Shown here piece by piece: positions 9,082-19,746 of a DNA stretch of 64,000 nucleotides (position 1 is its first letter; each line of letters opens with the position of its first letter). Location: contig NZ_RARC01000002.1 in the NCBI RefSeq assembly GCF_003719305.1, forward strand, positions 310,001-374,000, written 5' to 3'. The notes under the pieces were generated by a model. The model made no database searches and was not told where the DNA came from. It saw only the letters and a list, made by a program, of their open reading frames with translations. A program made the translations under genes and the position numbers. Source of the stretch: Mycolicibacterium stellerae. GTDB lineage: Bacteria; Actinomycetota; Actinomycetes; Mycobacteriales; Mycobacteriaceae.

Positions 9082-10131
9082 ATGACGACCGCCGTATCCG
9101 CCTACGCCGCGCCATCTGCCACCGAACCCCTGGCCCCGACCACGATCAACCGCCGCGACGTCGGACCCAACGACGTGGCGATCGACATCCACTTCGCCGG
9201 CATCTGTCACTCCGACATCCACACCGTTCGAGGCGAGTGGGGTGACGTCGAGTACCCGATGGTTCCCGGCCACGAGATCGCGGGGATTGTCAGCGAGGTC
9301 GGCAAGGACGTCACCAGGTACAAGGTCGGCGACCGCGTCGGCGTCGGCTGTTTCGTCGACTCCTGCCGAGAGTGCGAGTACTGCCTCGCGGGCGAGGAGC
9401 AGTACTGCGACAACCCCGGGATGGTCGGCACCTACAACGGCGTGGGTCGCGACGGTCAGCCGACACAGGGTGGCTATAGCGGCGCGATCGTCGTCGACGA
9501 GAACTACGTGCTGTCCATCCCCGACGCGATCTCGCTGGAGGCAGCGGCACCGCTGTTGTGCGCGGGCATCACCACCTATTCACCGCTTCGGCACTGGGGC
9601 GCAGGCGAGGGCACCAAGGTCGCGGTGATCGGCCTCGGCGGTCTCGGCCACCTTGCCGTGAAGCTGGCGGTCGCGCTCGGCGCCGAGGTCACCGTGCTCA
9701 GCCAGACCTTGAAGAAGATGGAAGACGGGCTGCGGTTGGGCGCCACCGAGTACTACGCCACCGGCGACAGCGACACCTTCAAGAAGCTGTCTGGCAAGTT
9801 CGACCTGATTCTCAACACCGTTTCTGCCAACCTCGATATGGCCGACTACCTGGGCTTGCTGACGCTCGACGGCACCCTGGTGGAACTCGGCATGCCCGAG
9901 TTTCCGATGGCCGTCCCGGCGAGCGCATTGATCTTCGGTCGCCGCAGAATCGCCGGTTCGTTGATCGGCGGTATCGCAGAGACCCAGGAGATGCTGGACT
10001 TCTGCGCCGAGCACGACGTCACGCCAGAGATCGAGGTCATCGAGCCGACCTACATCAACGAGGCCTACGAGCGAACGGTGGCCAGCGACGTGCGGTACCG
10101 CTTCGTCATCGACACGGAGTCACTCCGGTGA
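9082..10131 (+). CDS. adhC: zinc-dependent NAD(P)-alcohol dehydrogenase AdhC
   Basis: 349-residue medium-chain alcohol dehydrogenase of the cinnamyl/YahK type. Visible catalytic zinc ligands are C42 and H64 (CHSD, GHE); structural zinc ligands are C95, C98, C101 and C109. The nucleotide-binding motif [11 protein letters not shown] begins near residue 174. An RBS-like GAGGGAC precedes the ATG. It resembles M. tuberculosis adhC (Rv3045) and, as there, is followed by a convergent DUF3349 gene. The stop codon lies inside the first copy of a 29-bp tandem repeat. It reduces or oxidises aldehydes and alcohols; the physiological substrate is uncertain. Confidence 0.9.
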   Translation: MTTAVSAYAAPSATEPLAPTTINRRDVGPNDVAIDIHFAGICHSDIHTVRGEWGDVEYPMVPGHEIAGIVSEVGKDVTRYKVGDRVGVGCFVDSCRECEYCLAGEEQYCDNPGMVGTYNGVGRDGQPTQGGYSGAIVVDENYVLSIPDAISLEAAAPLLCAGITTYSPLRHWGAGEGTKVAVIGLGGLGHLAVKLAVALGAEVTVLSQTLKKMEDGLRLGATEYYATGDSDTFKKLSGKFDLILNTVSANLDMADYLGLLTLDGTLVELGMPEFPMAVPASALIFGRRRIAGSLIGGIAETQEMLDFCAEHDVTPEIEVIEPTYINEAYERTVASDVRYRFVIDTESLR

Positions 10132-10196
10132 CGACCGACGTTACGGAGTCACTCCGGTGACGACCGACGTTACGGAGTCACTCCGGTGACGACCGA
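10114..10196. repeat. 29-bp tandem direct repeat, about 2.9 copies, spanning the adhC stop
   Basis: Copies start at 10114, 10143 and 10172; the third is cut after about 25 bases. Each begins ACGGAGTCACTCCGGTGACG and contains the short inverted repeat GGAGTCACTCC. The adhC stop codon (10129-10131) is in copy 1, and 29 is not a multiple of 3, so extra copies would change the C-terminus only if the first stop were lost. Confidence 0.9.
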
Positions 10197-10215
10197 GGCG
10201 CTGCGTTAGCGCGAG

Positions 10216-10536
10216 CTACGCGTCGTTGGTGCCCGCGAGCGGCCAGCCGGCAGCGGCGAGCTTGGCCGCAACCCTTGCGACGTTCTCGGGCCCCGCGTCG
10301 TGATGGGTGACGTCAGAGATGAATTCGGCGATCTCGTCGCGGCTGATCTCGCCGTCGGCCAGCGCATCGGCATCCGTGCCGGTCAGGTTGCGCACCACTT
10401 CTTGGAGCTGTTCTTCGGTCAGCGGGGTGGCGCGAAGCAGCGCAAGGAGCGGCACCCGGTCGGGACCCGGCACGCCCTCGGGATAGCCGGCACGCAGCCA
10501 TCGCAGAACCGACTGAAACAGCGACGTGGTGGTCAC
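10216..10536 (-). CDS. DUF3349 family protein
   Basis: 106-residue cytoplasmic protein, LRWLRAGYPEGVPGPDRVPLLALL at the start and a helical C-terminus ending AGWPLAG. This is the mycobacterial DUF3349 family; the M. tuberculosis homologue Rv3046c lies next to adhC in the same convergent arrangement. The small helical fold has no established biochemical role. It is convergent to adhC, with the tandem repeat between them. Confidence 0.85.
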   Translation of the reverse strand: MTTTSLFQSVLRWLRAGYPEGVPGPDRVPLLALLRATPLTEEQLQEVVRNLTGTDADALADGEISRDEIAEFISDVTHHDAGPENVARVAAKLAAAGWPLAGTNDA

Positions 10537-10741
10537 GACGTCAAGTTTCCCGCCTGGGAGGCGGCGACGCCACGGTGGGTCGGTACAGTTTCGGACGCAT
10601 TCACCCGCCGTTCACTTCGGGATTTGCTGGCTCCTCATCGGATCGACGGTCGCCGGCGGCTGCGCTGCTTGTAATCTCACCTTTGCAAGCCGAGTGATCG
10701 AATTGATGCGCCGGCCACGGAGCAACACGAGTTAGGGGCTA

Positions 10742-13444
10742 ATCGTTTTCGCCTGGTGGGGTCGAACGGTATATCGCTACCGATTTGCCGTGGTCGCTGT
10801 CATGGTGGCGCTGTGCCTTGGTAGTGGCATATACGGCAGCAGCCTGGGCGAACACGTCACCCAGAGTGGCTTCTTCGACGACAACAGCGAGTCGGCGCAG
10901 GCGTCGCGCCTCGGCGACGAGCACTACGGCAGGGACACGTCCGGCCATGTCGTGGCGATCTACACCGCCCCGGACGGCAAGACCGTCGACGATCCGGAAT
11001 TCCGCAAGAAGGTTCTGGACAATCTCGCACAGGTCGAGAAGGACCACCCCGACCAGATCATCCGCTCCATCGGCTACTTCAAGACCCCCGGCCTGCTGAA
11101 GAACATGGCTGACCCGTCGAGGCAGCGCGCGTTCATGTCCATCCAGCTCAAGGGTGACAACGACGACCTCATCCTGAAGAACTTCAAGGCGGTTCAGGAG
11201 GATCTGTCAGATCCCGGCGTCGACGTGCAGTTGGCGGGACTGTTGCCGTTGGCCAACGAACTGACCGGGACCATCGCGACAGACCAGCAGCGCGCAGAGG
11301 TGCTCGCCATGCCGTTGGTGGTGGTCTTGCTGTTCTTCGTGTTCGGCGGTGTCGTCGCCGCGTTCCTACCCGGGATCATCGGCGGGCTGACCATCGCAGG
11401 AGCCCTCGGCATCATGCGGTTGACGGCGCTGTCGGTGCCGGTGCACTACTTCGCGCAGCCAGTCGTCACGCTGATCGGCCTCGGCATCGCCATCGACTAC
11501 GGATTGTTCGTGGTCAGCAGGTTCCGTGAGGAGATTGCCGAGGGCTACGACACCGAAACCGCGGTGCGGCGCACCGTGGTGACGGCCGGGCGCACCATCG
11601 CGTTCTCGTCGGTGCTGATCTCGGCGTCCGTCGGCGGCCTGTTGCTCTTCCCGCAGGGTTTCCTCAAATCCCTCACCTACGCCATGATCGCCTCGGTCAC
11701 GTTGGCCGCGCTGCTGTCGATCACGGTGCTGCCTGCCATCCTCGGGATGCTGGGCCCCAAGGTCGACGCGCTGAGCGTGACCACTCTGCTGAAGGTGCCG
11801 TTCCTGCGGGATTGGCACGTCAGCAACCGGATCATCACTTGGCTGGGCGCAAAACTGGAGAAGACCAAGACCAGCGCAGAGGTCGAGAACGGGTTCTGGG
11901 GCAAGTTGGCCGACCGGGTGATGAAACGTCCGCTGCTGTTCGCGGTGCCGATCATCATCGGTCTGATCGTGTTGATCCTTCCGCTGGGCAATCTGGCTCT
12001 TGGTGGCATCAGTGAGAAATACCTGCCACCGACGAACTCGGTGCGCCAAGCGCAGGAGGAGTTCGACCGAACCTTCCCCGGCTTCCGCGTCGAACCGATC
12101 ACACTCGTCATCAAGAGCACCGACGGCAGGCCGGTCACCGACGCCGAGGTCGCCCAGGTGCGCAGTGAGGCCCTGGCCATACCGGGGTTCGCTGAGCCCA
12201 ACAACGATCAGGCCAACATGTGGAAGGAACGACCGTTCCTCGACGGCGCGTCCAAAGATCCGTCGGTGCGGGTCATCCAGAACGGCCTGGAGAACAGACT
12301 CGACGCCAAGGCGAAAGTCGATGCGCTGAGGGCGATTCCACGGCCGCACGATCTGACCTTGTTGGTGGGCGGCACACCCGCGCTTGAACAGGACAGTGTC
12401 GCAACGATTTCGGCGAAGCTGCCGCTGATGATTCTCATTGCGGTCTCGATGACCACGATCCTGATGTTCCTGGCGTTCGGATCGCTGGTCTTGCCGATCA
12501 AGGCCGCGCTGATGAACGCGCTCACACTGTCCTCGACGCTGGGCGTGCTGACGTGGATATTCGTCGACGGCCATCTATCCGGTTTGCTCAACTTCACACC
12601 GACTCCGTTGACGGCTCCGGTGATCGGGCTGATCATTGCCGTGATCTTCGGCCTGTCAACGGATTACGAGGTGTTCCTGGTGTCGCGCATGGTCGAGGCC
12701 CGCGCGCGCGGCATGACGACCGAGGAGGCCATCCGCACCGGCACCGCCAGCACCGGTCGTCTCATCAGCGCGGCGGCACTAGTTCTTGTGGTGGTCGGCG
12801 GGGCGTTCGCGTTCTCCGATCTGGTGATGATGCAGTACCTGGCGATCGGCCTGATTACTGCTCTGTTGCTGGACGCGACAGTTGTCCGCATGTTCCTGGT
12901 GCCGTCGGTGATGAAGCTGCTTGGCAACGACTGCTGGTGGGCGCCGCAGTGGATGAAACGTGTGCAGGAACGCATCGGCCTCGGTGAGATCACCCTCGAA
13001 GACGAGCGCAAGGCGTCGGAGAAGGTGCCCGAGAAGTTGGACGAATCCCTGGCATTCGGAACGGTTTTGGGCGCCCCCGCATGGCAGAAACCGGTGCATG
13101 ACCCGTCGCGTCCGACCGCAGCGGCACTCGCTCCTGTTGCGGCTGCCACCGGGGTGGCGCTGGCCGAACGCCCGCCCGGCGGCGGGGACGACGGCGACGA
13201 CGGTGACGACGGCGACGGCGGTGAGACACCGGCCGAGGAATCGCCGGATGCCGAGGAATCGACGGTAGAAGACATCGGGGAGACCGAGACGACCGACGAC
13301 GAAGACGTCGACGTCGACGAGGCCGACGAAGAAGCCGTTGCCGACGAAGAAGCCGAGCCGGCGACCACCGACGACGAGGCCGTTGGTGAAGCCGAGACCG
13401 ACGAAGCCGTCGCTGAGGACGAGGACGAGGACGAGGACGACTAG
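10742..13444 (+). CDS. MmpL3-like RND transporter with acidic C-terminal tail
   Basis: About 900-residue mycobacterial RND-family transporter, closest in remembered sequence to MmpL3, the trehalose monomycolate flippase. It has 11-12 membrane helices, two periplasmic domains and both proton-relay Asp-Tyr pairs (GIAIDYGLFVVSRF and LSTDYEVFLVSRM). Homology to MmpL3 starts at 10748 (FAWWGRTVYRYRF), but between the in-frame stop at 10733 and that point there is no ATG, GTG or TTG; only ATC (10742) and GTT (10745) precede it, after AGGGG. The first canonical start is GTG 10790, which would remove the conserved start of helix 1. The last ~100 residues are an Asp/Glu/Gly-rich low-complexity tail. 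Probably a paralogue of the housekeeping mmpL3. Confidence 0.85.
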   Translation: MVFAWWGRTVYRYRFAVVAVMVALCLGSGIYGSSLGEHVTQSGFFDDNSESAQASRLGDEHYGRDTSGHVVAIYTAPDGKTVDDPEFRKKVLDNLAQVEKDHPDQIIRSIGYFKTPGLLKNMADPSRQRAFMSIQLKGDNDDLILKNFKAVQEDLSDPGVDVQLAGLLPLANELTGTIATDQQRAEVLAMPLVVVLLFFVFGGVVAAFLPGIIGGLTIAGALGIMRLTALSVPVHYFAQPVVTLIGLGIAIDYGLFVVSRFREEIAEGYDTETAVRRTVVTAGRTIAFSSVLISASVGGLLLFPQGFLKSLTYAMIASVTLAALLSITVLPAILGMLGPKVDALSVTTLLKVPFLRDWHVSNRIITWLGAKLEKTKTSAEVENGFWGKLADRVMKRPLLFAVPIIIGLIVLILPLGNLALGGISEKYLPPTNSVRQAQEEFDRTFPGFRVEPITLVIKSTDGRPVTDAEVAQVRSEALAIPGFAEPNNDQANMWKERPFLDGASKDPSVRVIQNGLENRLDAKAKVDALRAIPRPHDLTLLVGGTPALEQDSVATISAKLPLMILIAVSMTTILMFLAFGSLVLPIKAALMNALTLSSTLGVLTWIFVDGHLSGLLNFTPTPLTAPVIGLIIAVIFGLSTDYEVFLVSRMVEARARGMTTEEAIRTGTASTGRLISAAALVLVVVGGAFAFSDLVMMQYLAIGLITALLLDATVVRMFLVPSVMKLLGNDCWWAPQWMKRVQERIGLGEITLEDERKASEKVPEKLDESLAFGTVLGAPAWQKPVHDPSRPTAAALAPVAAATGVALAERPPGGGDDGDDGDDGDGGETPAEESPDAEESTVEDIGETETTDDEDVDVDEADEEAVADEEAEPATTDDEAVGEAETDEAVAEDEDEDEDD
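13185..13441 (+). repeat. low-complexity GAC/GAG-rich coding repeat (acidic MmpL tail)
   Basis: Short imperfect repeats of GACGACGG (encoding DDGDDGDDG) at 13185-13220 and GAGGAC at about 13417-13440 (encoding EDEDEDED). They build the acidic, disordered cytoplasmic tail of the MmpL protein. Such tracts can change length by slippage in units of three bases. Confidence 0.7.
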
Positions 13445-13636
13445 CTCGCGCGACTGCGGGGAGATCGGGATTTGGAAGGTCTGGGTCGATCTGTGCGCCG
13501 TTCGGCGGCGCTTTCTCGGCTGGTCGACGGGTTTCTGAGAGTTCGAGTTGTCGAACAACTCAGGTAGTGCGACGCTCGCTTCGGGAACTGCAGCGTCGCG
13601 GACTCCCATGCACTTCATTCGAACGGGAGAGCCGCG

Positions 13637-15259
13637 ATGACAACCGATTCCGCAACGCCCGAGAGCGACATCGAACCGACGCCCGTCGGCCTGAAGAAGG
13701 GTGCGATCGGCATCGTCGCCGTCATCTTCATGGCGGTCGCCAACGCTGCGCCGATCACGGCGATGACGGGAAACACCCCGATCGCGGTCGGTTTCGGCAA
13801 CGGCCTCGGCGCCCCCGCCGGATTCCTGTTCGCCACCATCATCCTGACGCTGTTCGCGCTCGGTTATGTGGCGATGGCCAGGCACATCACCACAACCGGC
13901 GCCTTCTACGGCTTCATCAGTCACGGCCTCGGCCAGGTCTGGGGCATGGCAAGCGGACTGCTGGCGACGTTCGCCTACGTCGTCTTCGAGGGCTCGTTGA
14001 TCGGCGGCTGTGCGTACTTCGCCAACGACGCGGTGAACACCATCTTCGGGGTCAACATCCCGTGGCTGGTTTTCGCCATCGGTGCGATCGTGATCATCGC
14101 TGCGCTCTGCCACTTCCATATCAGCCTGACAGCGGCGATCCTGGGCGTCACCCTGGTCTCCGAGGTCATCATCCTCTTCGCGCTGGCGATCTCCGTCATC
14201 GTCAAGGGCGGTGGCCCCGACGGCTTCATGCTGAATCAGACGGTAATGCTCAACAATGCGTTCGAGAGCCTGCCGGAAGGTGCCTTCGGCACCGCAGCGG
14301 CAGCGGGTTCGATGGCGATCGGGCTGTTCTTCGCGTTCTGGTCGTGGGTCGGCTTCGAGACCACTGCTGTCTACGGCGAGGAGTCACGGAACCCGAAGAA
14401 GATCATTCCGCGGGCGACGCTGATCGCCGTCGTCGGCCTCGGCCTGTTCTACACGTTCATCTCCGCCATGGTGCTCGCGGGCAACGGCGCCAAAACATCG
14501 GTGGAGACCTCGATCAGCGCATCACCCCTCGACCTTTACTTCGGCCTGGTCCAAGCAAACCTCGGTGGCGTGCTGCTCGACATCTACAAGATCCTTCTGG
14601 TGATCGGGTCGTTCGCCTGCGCACTCGCATTCCACAACGCGGCGTCGCGCTACCTGTTCGCCTTGGGGCGCGAAATACCCTCTGCCGCAGTGCAGAAGAC
14701 GGTAGGCGCTGCTCACCCCAAGCACGGCTCCCCCTACATCGCGTCGGCCGTTCAGAGCGCCATCACGGTGACGCTGGTCCTGCTGTTCGCGATCTTCACG
14801 GCGGTGCAGGTTCCAGACGCCGACGGCAACCCGGTCGACACCCCGGCACTGGTGCCTTACACGAACATCTACGGGCTGCTCGCGTTGATCGGTACCGCGG
14901 CGATCCTGCTCGTGCAGGCGATCTGCTCAGCGGCGGTCATCTGGTACTTCTGGGTGCGAAAGACGCACCGCGGCAACGTGATCACCACGCTGGTGTGCCC
15001 GCTGATCGGCGGCGTCGCGATGCTTTACGTGGTGTGGCTGCTGTGGGACAACCGGGCATTTGCGGCGGGGTATGCGGCCAATTCGCTGGTGTTCAAGACC
15101 GGGCCCTACTTCATCCTGGCGGTGTTCGTCATCGGGGTGGTCTACGCGCTGTGGCTGCGGTCGGCGAAAGCGGAGATCTACGCCGAGATTGGCCGCACGG
15201 TGATGGAGGACGCACACGAGAGGACCGAGGAAGCGCAGCCAAGCGCTCCCCCGGCCTAG
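13637..15259 (+). CDS. APC-superfamily amino acid permease
   Basis: 540-residue membrane transporter of the amino acid-polyamine-organocation superfamily with about 12 predicted helices. The N-terminal helix carries ANAAPITAMTGNTPIAVGFG, the broken first helix that binds the amino group in APC proteins, and SWVGFETTAVYGEESRNPKKIIPRA marks helix 6 and the following loop. GGGAGAGCCGCG precedes the ATG. Single-gene unit between mmpL and the convergent phosphate genes; the substrate is not evident. Confidence 0.88.
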   Translation: MTTDSATPESDIEPTPVGLKKGAIGIVAVIFMAVANAAPITAMTGNTPIAVGFGNGLGAPAGFLFATIILTLFALGYVAMARHITTTGAFYGFISHGLGQVWGMASGLLATFAYVVFEGSLIGGCAYFANDAVNTIFGVNIPWLVFAIGAIVIIAALCHFHISLTAAILGVTLVSEVIILFALAISVIVKGGGPDGFMLNQTVMLNNAFESLPEGAFGTAAAAGSMAIGLFFAFWSWVGFETTAVYGEESRNPKKIIPRATLIAVVGLGLFYTFISAMVLAGNGAKTSVETSISASPLDLYFGLVQANLGGVLLDIYKILLVIGSFACALAFHNAASRYLFALGREIPSAAVQKTVGAAHPKHGSPYIASAVQSAITVTLVLLFAIFTAVQVPDADGNPVDTPALVPYTNIYGLLALIGTAAILLVQAICSAAVIWYFWVRKTHRGNVITTLVCPLIGGVAMLYVVWLLWDNRAFAAGYAANSLVFKTGPYFILAVFVIGVVYALWLRSAKAEIYAEIGRTVMEDAHERTEEAQPSAPPA

Positions 15260-15294
15260 AACTCAGGAGTCCAGGATAGGAGCGGTCGCAGGTC

Positions 15295-15924
15295 TCAGGA
15301 CTCTTTCACCTGCGAGTACCAGATCCGGTCTGCGACAGCAACGATGTCGTCGGAGATCGCCGAGATCCGCCGGTAGAACTCGCGTCGGGCGGTGACGACG
15401 CTGATATCGGTGACTTCGAGCAGTTCACCGGCGGCTTGGCGATAGATGCGCTCCAAATTGCGCTGCGACTTGACTGCGGCGTCGGCGGCCTCAGTCGCGG
15501 GCGGGGCGAGCTTGCTGCGCCGCTCGTCAAGGGACGTGAACGCCGTCTGGAGGTGCTGGGTGCCTTCGGCGAGCAGGACGGCCATGTCTGCCGTCGCCTG
15601 GTCGGGCGGGAAGGCCATCGCTTCGGATTCGCGCACGGTGTTCTTGGCGCCGTTGATCACCTTGTCGAGATCTCGCGACAACTGGAACAGGTCCTCGGGC
15701 TGCAGCGGCGTGGTGAAGGCCTCGCTGACGGCGTCGACGAGTTTGCGCCGCACTTCGTCGCAGTCGTGCTCGGCGGCGCGGACGTCGTCGCCGCGGGCAG
15801 AGTCCCCGCCTGCCCACCCCGCGAAGGCCTCCATACCGTTTACCGTGATCGCCGCCTGCTCCTGGAGCATTCCGATCACGTCGGGGGTTTCGGGGAGAAA
15901 CCAGCGAATGCCTTTGCGGCTCAT
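15295..15924 (-). CDS. DUF47 PhoU-like protein paired with a Pit phosphate transporter
   Basis: 209-residue all-helical protein of the DUF47/PhoU-like family (MSRKGIRWFLPETPDVIGMLQ at the start; SRDLDKVINGAKNTVRE in the middle). ATG at 15924 overlaps the transporter stop as ATGA; a longer frame upstream is noise. Such proteins are routinely encoded with Pit transporters and are thought to regulate phosphate or metal-phosphate uptake. Here the transporter gene comes first. Confidence 0.85.
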   Translation of the reverse strand: MSRKGIRWFLPETPDVIGMLQEQAAITVNGMEAFAGWAGGDSARGDDVRAAEHDCDEVRRKLVDAVSEAFTTPLQPEDLFQLSRDLDKVINGAKNTVRESEAMAFPPDQATADMAVLLAEGTQHLQTAFTSLDERRSKLAPPATEAADAAVKSQRNLERIYRQAAGELLEVTDISVVTARREFYRRISAISDDIVAVADRIWYSQVKES

Positions 15925-16946
15925 AGCGCTCTCCAAACGAGTAGTACGGCGACCGCCATCAGCGCGGCCGCCGGAATCGTGGTCAGCCACGCGATGCCCA
16001 TCTCGCGCACGATCTGCCAGCGCACGTGCTTCCAGCGCCGCCGTCCGCCGCCGACACCGACGACCGAGGAGGCCACCACCTGGGTGGTGCTCACCGGTGC
16101 GCCGATGAGGGAGGCGCCGAGGATAACTGCCGTGGACGACGCCTGACTGGCGAGGGAGTCGATGGGCGTCAGGCTGAAGATGCGATGGCCGATCGTCTTG
16201 ACGATGCGCCATCCACCCAACGCTGTACCCGCGGTCAGGGCCAGGCCCGTAACGACTTTCGCCCATAGTGGCACCGACATCGTGGTGGTCTGCCCGGAGG
16301 ACAGCAACAAGACCGCGATGACGCCCATCGACTTCTGGGCGTCGTTACCGCCGTGGCTGAACGAAAGTCCCGCTGCCGCAATCCATCCGCCGCCGCGGAC
16401 CGGACGGATCCACCGCGTCGTCCAGCGCCGCGACATCATGCGCAGTAGGCGCAGGAGCAGAAACGCGACGGCGAAGCCAAGGAGCGGAGAGATCAGCAGG
16501 GCGACCAGAACACCGATGACGCCGGTGGGGTGCCAGCCGTCGAAGCCACCCCATTGGGCGGAGCCGAGTCCGCCGGAGCCCGAGACAATGCCGTCGACAA
16601 CGGCCGCGCCGGCCAGACCCCCGACCAAAGCGTGCCCCGACGACGACGGTAGGCCCCGCCACCAGGTGATGGCGTTCCAGGCTGTCGCGCCGGCGAGGCC
16701 TGCCCCGACCACGGGAATCATCTGGGCCTGCGGCACCGTGACGATCTTGCCGATGGTGTCGGCCACGGCCGTGCCGAGCAGGACCGCACCGCCCATGTTG
16801 AACACCGCAGAGAGGACGACTGCCTGGCCAGGGGTCGCTGCCCGCGTCGCTACCAGCGTGGCGATGGCATTAGAGGCATCGTGGAAGCCGTTGGTCAGGG
16901 CGAAGGCCACCGCGAAGCCGATGGCGACGACCAGCCCGACCTGCAC
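15921..16946 (-). CDS. inorganic phosphate transporter, PiT family
   Basis: 341-residue membrane protein with the two PiT signature repeats: LTNGFHDASNAIA near residue 18 and FSHGGNDAQKSMG in the second half. PiT proteins move metal-phosphate complexes with protons. GTG at 16946 is chosen because GGGAGAAG lies just upstream and the protein then starts at the first membrane helix. The frame to 17039 would add a non-conserved leader. Operon with the PhoU-like gene. Confidence 0.9.
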   Translation of the reverse strand: MQVGLVVAIGFAVAFALTNGFHDASNAIATLVATRAATPGQAVVLSAVFNMGGAVLLGTAVADTIGKIVTVPQAQMIPVVGAGLAGATAWNAITWWRGLPSSSGHALVGGLAGAAVVDGIVSGSGGLGSAQWGGFDGWHPTGVIGVLVALLISPLLGFAVAFLLLRLLRMMSRRWTTRWIRPVRGGGWIAAAGLSFSHGGNDAQKSMGVIAVLLLSSGQTTTMSVPLWAKVVTGLALTAGTALGGWRIVKTIGHRIFSLTPIDSLASQASSTAVILGASLIGAPVSTTQVVASSVVGVGGGRRRWKHVRWQIVREMGIAWLTTIPAAALMAVAVLLVWRAL

Positions 16947-17057
16947 GTGACTTCTCCCGTTAACGCCGACCGCAATGAATCGGCCGGGTATGCCGGGTGA
17001 ACATAGCAAAACTGTGGATGAACGGTGGGGTCCGATCACCCGGAGGTGGCGCAGTGA

Positions 17058-18041
<984 letters not shown>

Positions 18042-18060
18042 TCACCAGGATTTTGATGTG

Positions 18061-18137
18061 TCTATAGCGGTTCTATAGCCCGCCCACCGACACTACCCCT
18101 GGGGTAGGACAACCACCCGTAACACAACATCGTGTGT
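18061..18137 (-). promoter_or_regulatory. nrdF2 promoter region with two NrdR-like boxes
   Basis: Two 16-bp sites resemble the NrdR box (acaCwAtATaTwgtgt): ACACAACATCGTGTGT at 18122-18137, and a weaker one starting ACACTA at 18090-18105; their starts are exactly 32 bp apart. The weaker box overlaps a perfect palindrome CTACCCC-T-GGGGTAG (18093-18107). Closer to the gene, TCTATAGC occurs twice (18061-18068, 18072-18079), giving TATAGA -10-like hexamers on the minus strand. Confidence 0.6.
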
Positions 18138-18155
18138 CCGCGTGTCGCGCCCGGT

Positions 18156-19688
18156 TCAGCGCGGCGAACCCACTGCCGCGGGCTGGCCGACGCCGAAGAA
18201 CTGGTACTCGGACGGCTTTAACTTACGCATGTCGCGCCAGTACTCCCAGGTCATCCCGCTCCACAGCGCCCGGTTGACGCCGTGCTCGTCCAGATACCAG
18301 CTACGGCACCCGCCGGTGTTCCAGACGGTGTGGCCGAGCTCGGCCTGCAGTTCGGCGTTTTCCCGGTCCTGCGCGCTGCGCGACGGGGCGAGTGCCTGCG
18401 CGTCGTACCGGTCCACCTCGGCGATCGCGATGGCCACATAACGGACCTGCGCCTCGATCATGAAGACGACCGACGTGTGCCCCAGCCCGGTGTTCGGGCC
18501 GAGCAGGAAGAACAGGTTGGGCATGTCGGCAACGGCGACGCCGCGGTGTGCCACCACACCTTCGCGGTTCCACCGGTCCACCAGGTCCTCCCCGCCGGCA
18601 CCCTTGATGTCGACGTAGGTGTAGGAGTCGGTGACGTGAAATCCGGTGGCGTAGACGATGACGTCCACCTTGTGCTCGACGCCGTCGTCGGTGACGATCC
18701 CGTCTGACGTGATGCGGGTGATCCGGTCGGTGATGAGCTGGCACTTCGGGTTGGCGACGCCCTGATAGTAGTTGGGCGAGTAGAGGATTCGCTTACAGCC
18801 CGCCGTGTACGTCGGTGTCAGCCGTCGACGCAGTTCCTTGTCCTTCACCGAGCGCCTGATGTTGAGTTTGCCGACGAGTTCCACACCACGCAGCAGCGCG
18901 GGCCGCCGCGTCATCGCGTAACCGAGGCCCTCGAGAAACCAGTAGATGCCGCTGCGCACCGCCAGGCGCAGGCCCGGGACATAGGCGAACGCGTTCTTTA
19001 CAGCCTCGGGGAACGGCTTGTTCGGCCGCGGCACCACCCATGGCGGCGTGCGCTGGTACAGCTGCAGTTCGTCGACGTCCTTGACGATCGAGGGCACGAT
19101 CTGGATGGCACTCGCGCCGGTTCCGATCACCGCGACGCGCTTGCCGGTGAGGTCGACGTCGTGGTCCCACTGCGCGGAATGGAAAGAAGCGCCGCGGAAT
19201 TCGTCCTTCCCCTCGATGTCGGGGATCAGCGGGATGTGCAACGCGCCTGCACCGGAGATCAGGAACTGCGCAACGTACTCCTGCCCGTCGGTGGTGAACA
19301 CATGCCAGCGGTACTCGGCGTCGTCCCAGTGCGCGCGGTCGACGAACGAGTCGAACCTGATGTAGCGACGCAGTCCGTACTTCTCGGCGACGCCCTTGAG
19401 GTAGTCCCAGATCTCCGGCTGCGGGGAGAACAGCTTGCTCCACGTCGCTTTCGGCTCGAAGGAAAACGAGTACAGGTGCGACGGCACGTCACACGCGCAC
19501 CCCGGGTAGGAGTTGTCCCGCCACGTGCCACCGACATCGCCGGCCTTCTCCAGGATCAGGAAGTCCACTCCCTGCTTCTGCAGAGCGATGGCCATCCCGA
19601 GTCCGGAGAAACCGGTCCCGATGATCAGCGCGCGGGTGTGGACGGCCTTTTGGGTCGTGCCCTCGGGCGCGTGCTCGGCAACGGTCAT
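18156..19688 (-). CDS. flavin-containing monooxygenase, Baeyer-Villiger type
   Basis: 510-residue FAD/NADPH monooxygenase resembling Rv3049c. FAD motif GTGFSG at 24-29; second dinucleotide motif VIGTGASAIQIVPSI near residue 180; a Baeyer-Villiger-like fingerprint FRGASFHSAQWD between them. These enzymes insert oxygen next to ketones or oxidise soft heteroatoms; in mycobacteria the substrates are largely unknown, although the related EthA activates ethionamide. It lies upstream of nrdF2 on the same strand as in M. tuberculosis, but the nrdF2 gene has its own promoter. Confidence 0.9.
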   Translation of the reverse strand: MTVAEHAPEGTTQKAVHTRALIIGTGFSGLGMAIALQKQGVDFLILEKAGDVGGTWRDNSYPGCACDVPSHLYSFSFEPKATWSKLFSPQPEIWDYLKGVAEKYGLRRYIRFDSFVDRAHWDDAEYRWHVFTTDGQEYVAQFLISGAGALHIPLIPDIEGKDEFRGASFHSAQWDHDVDLTGKRVAVIGTGASAIQIVPSIVKDVDELQLYQRTPPWVVPRPNKPFPEAVKNAFAYVPGLRLAVRSGIYWFLEGLGYAMTRRPALLRGVELVGKLNIRRSVKDKELRRRLTPTYTAGCKRILYSPNYYQGVANPKCQLITDRITRITSDGIVTDDGVEHKVDVIVYATGFHVTDSYTYVDIKGAGGEDLVDRWNREGVVAHRGVAVADMPNLFFLLGPNTGLGHTSVVFMIEAQVRYVAIAIAEVDRYDAQALAPSRSAQDRENAELQAELGHTVWNTGGCRSWYLDEHGVNRALWSGMTWEYWRDMRKLKPSEYQFFGVGQPAAVGSPR

Positions 19689-19746
19689 GAGGCGGGCCTT
19701 CCTGGGATCAGCGGTACCGGGTACTTCGCCGACTAGTGTATGCGCG

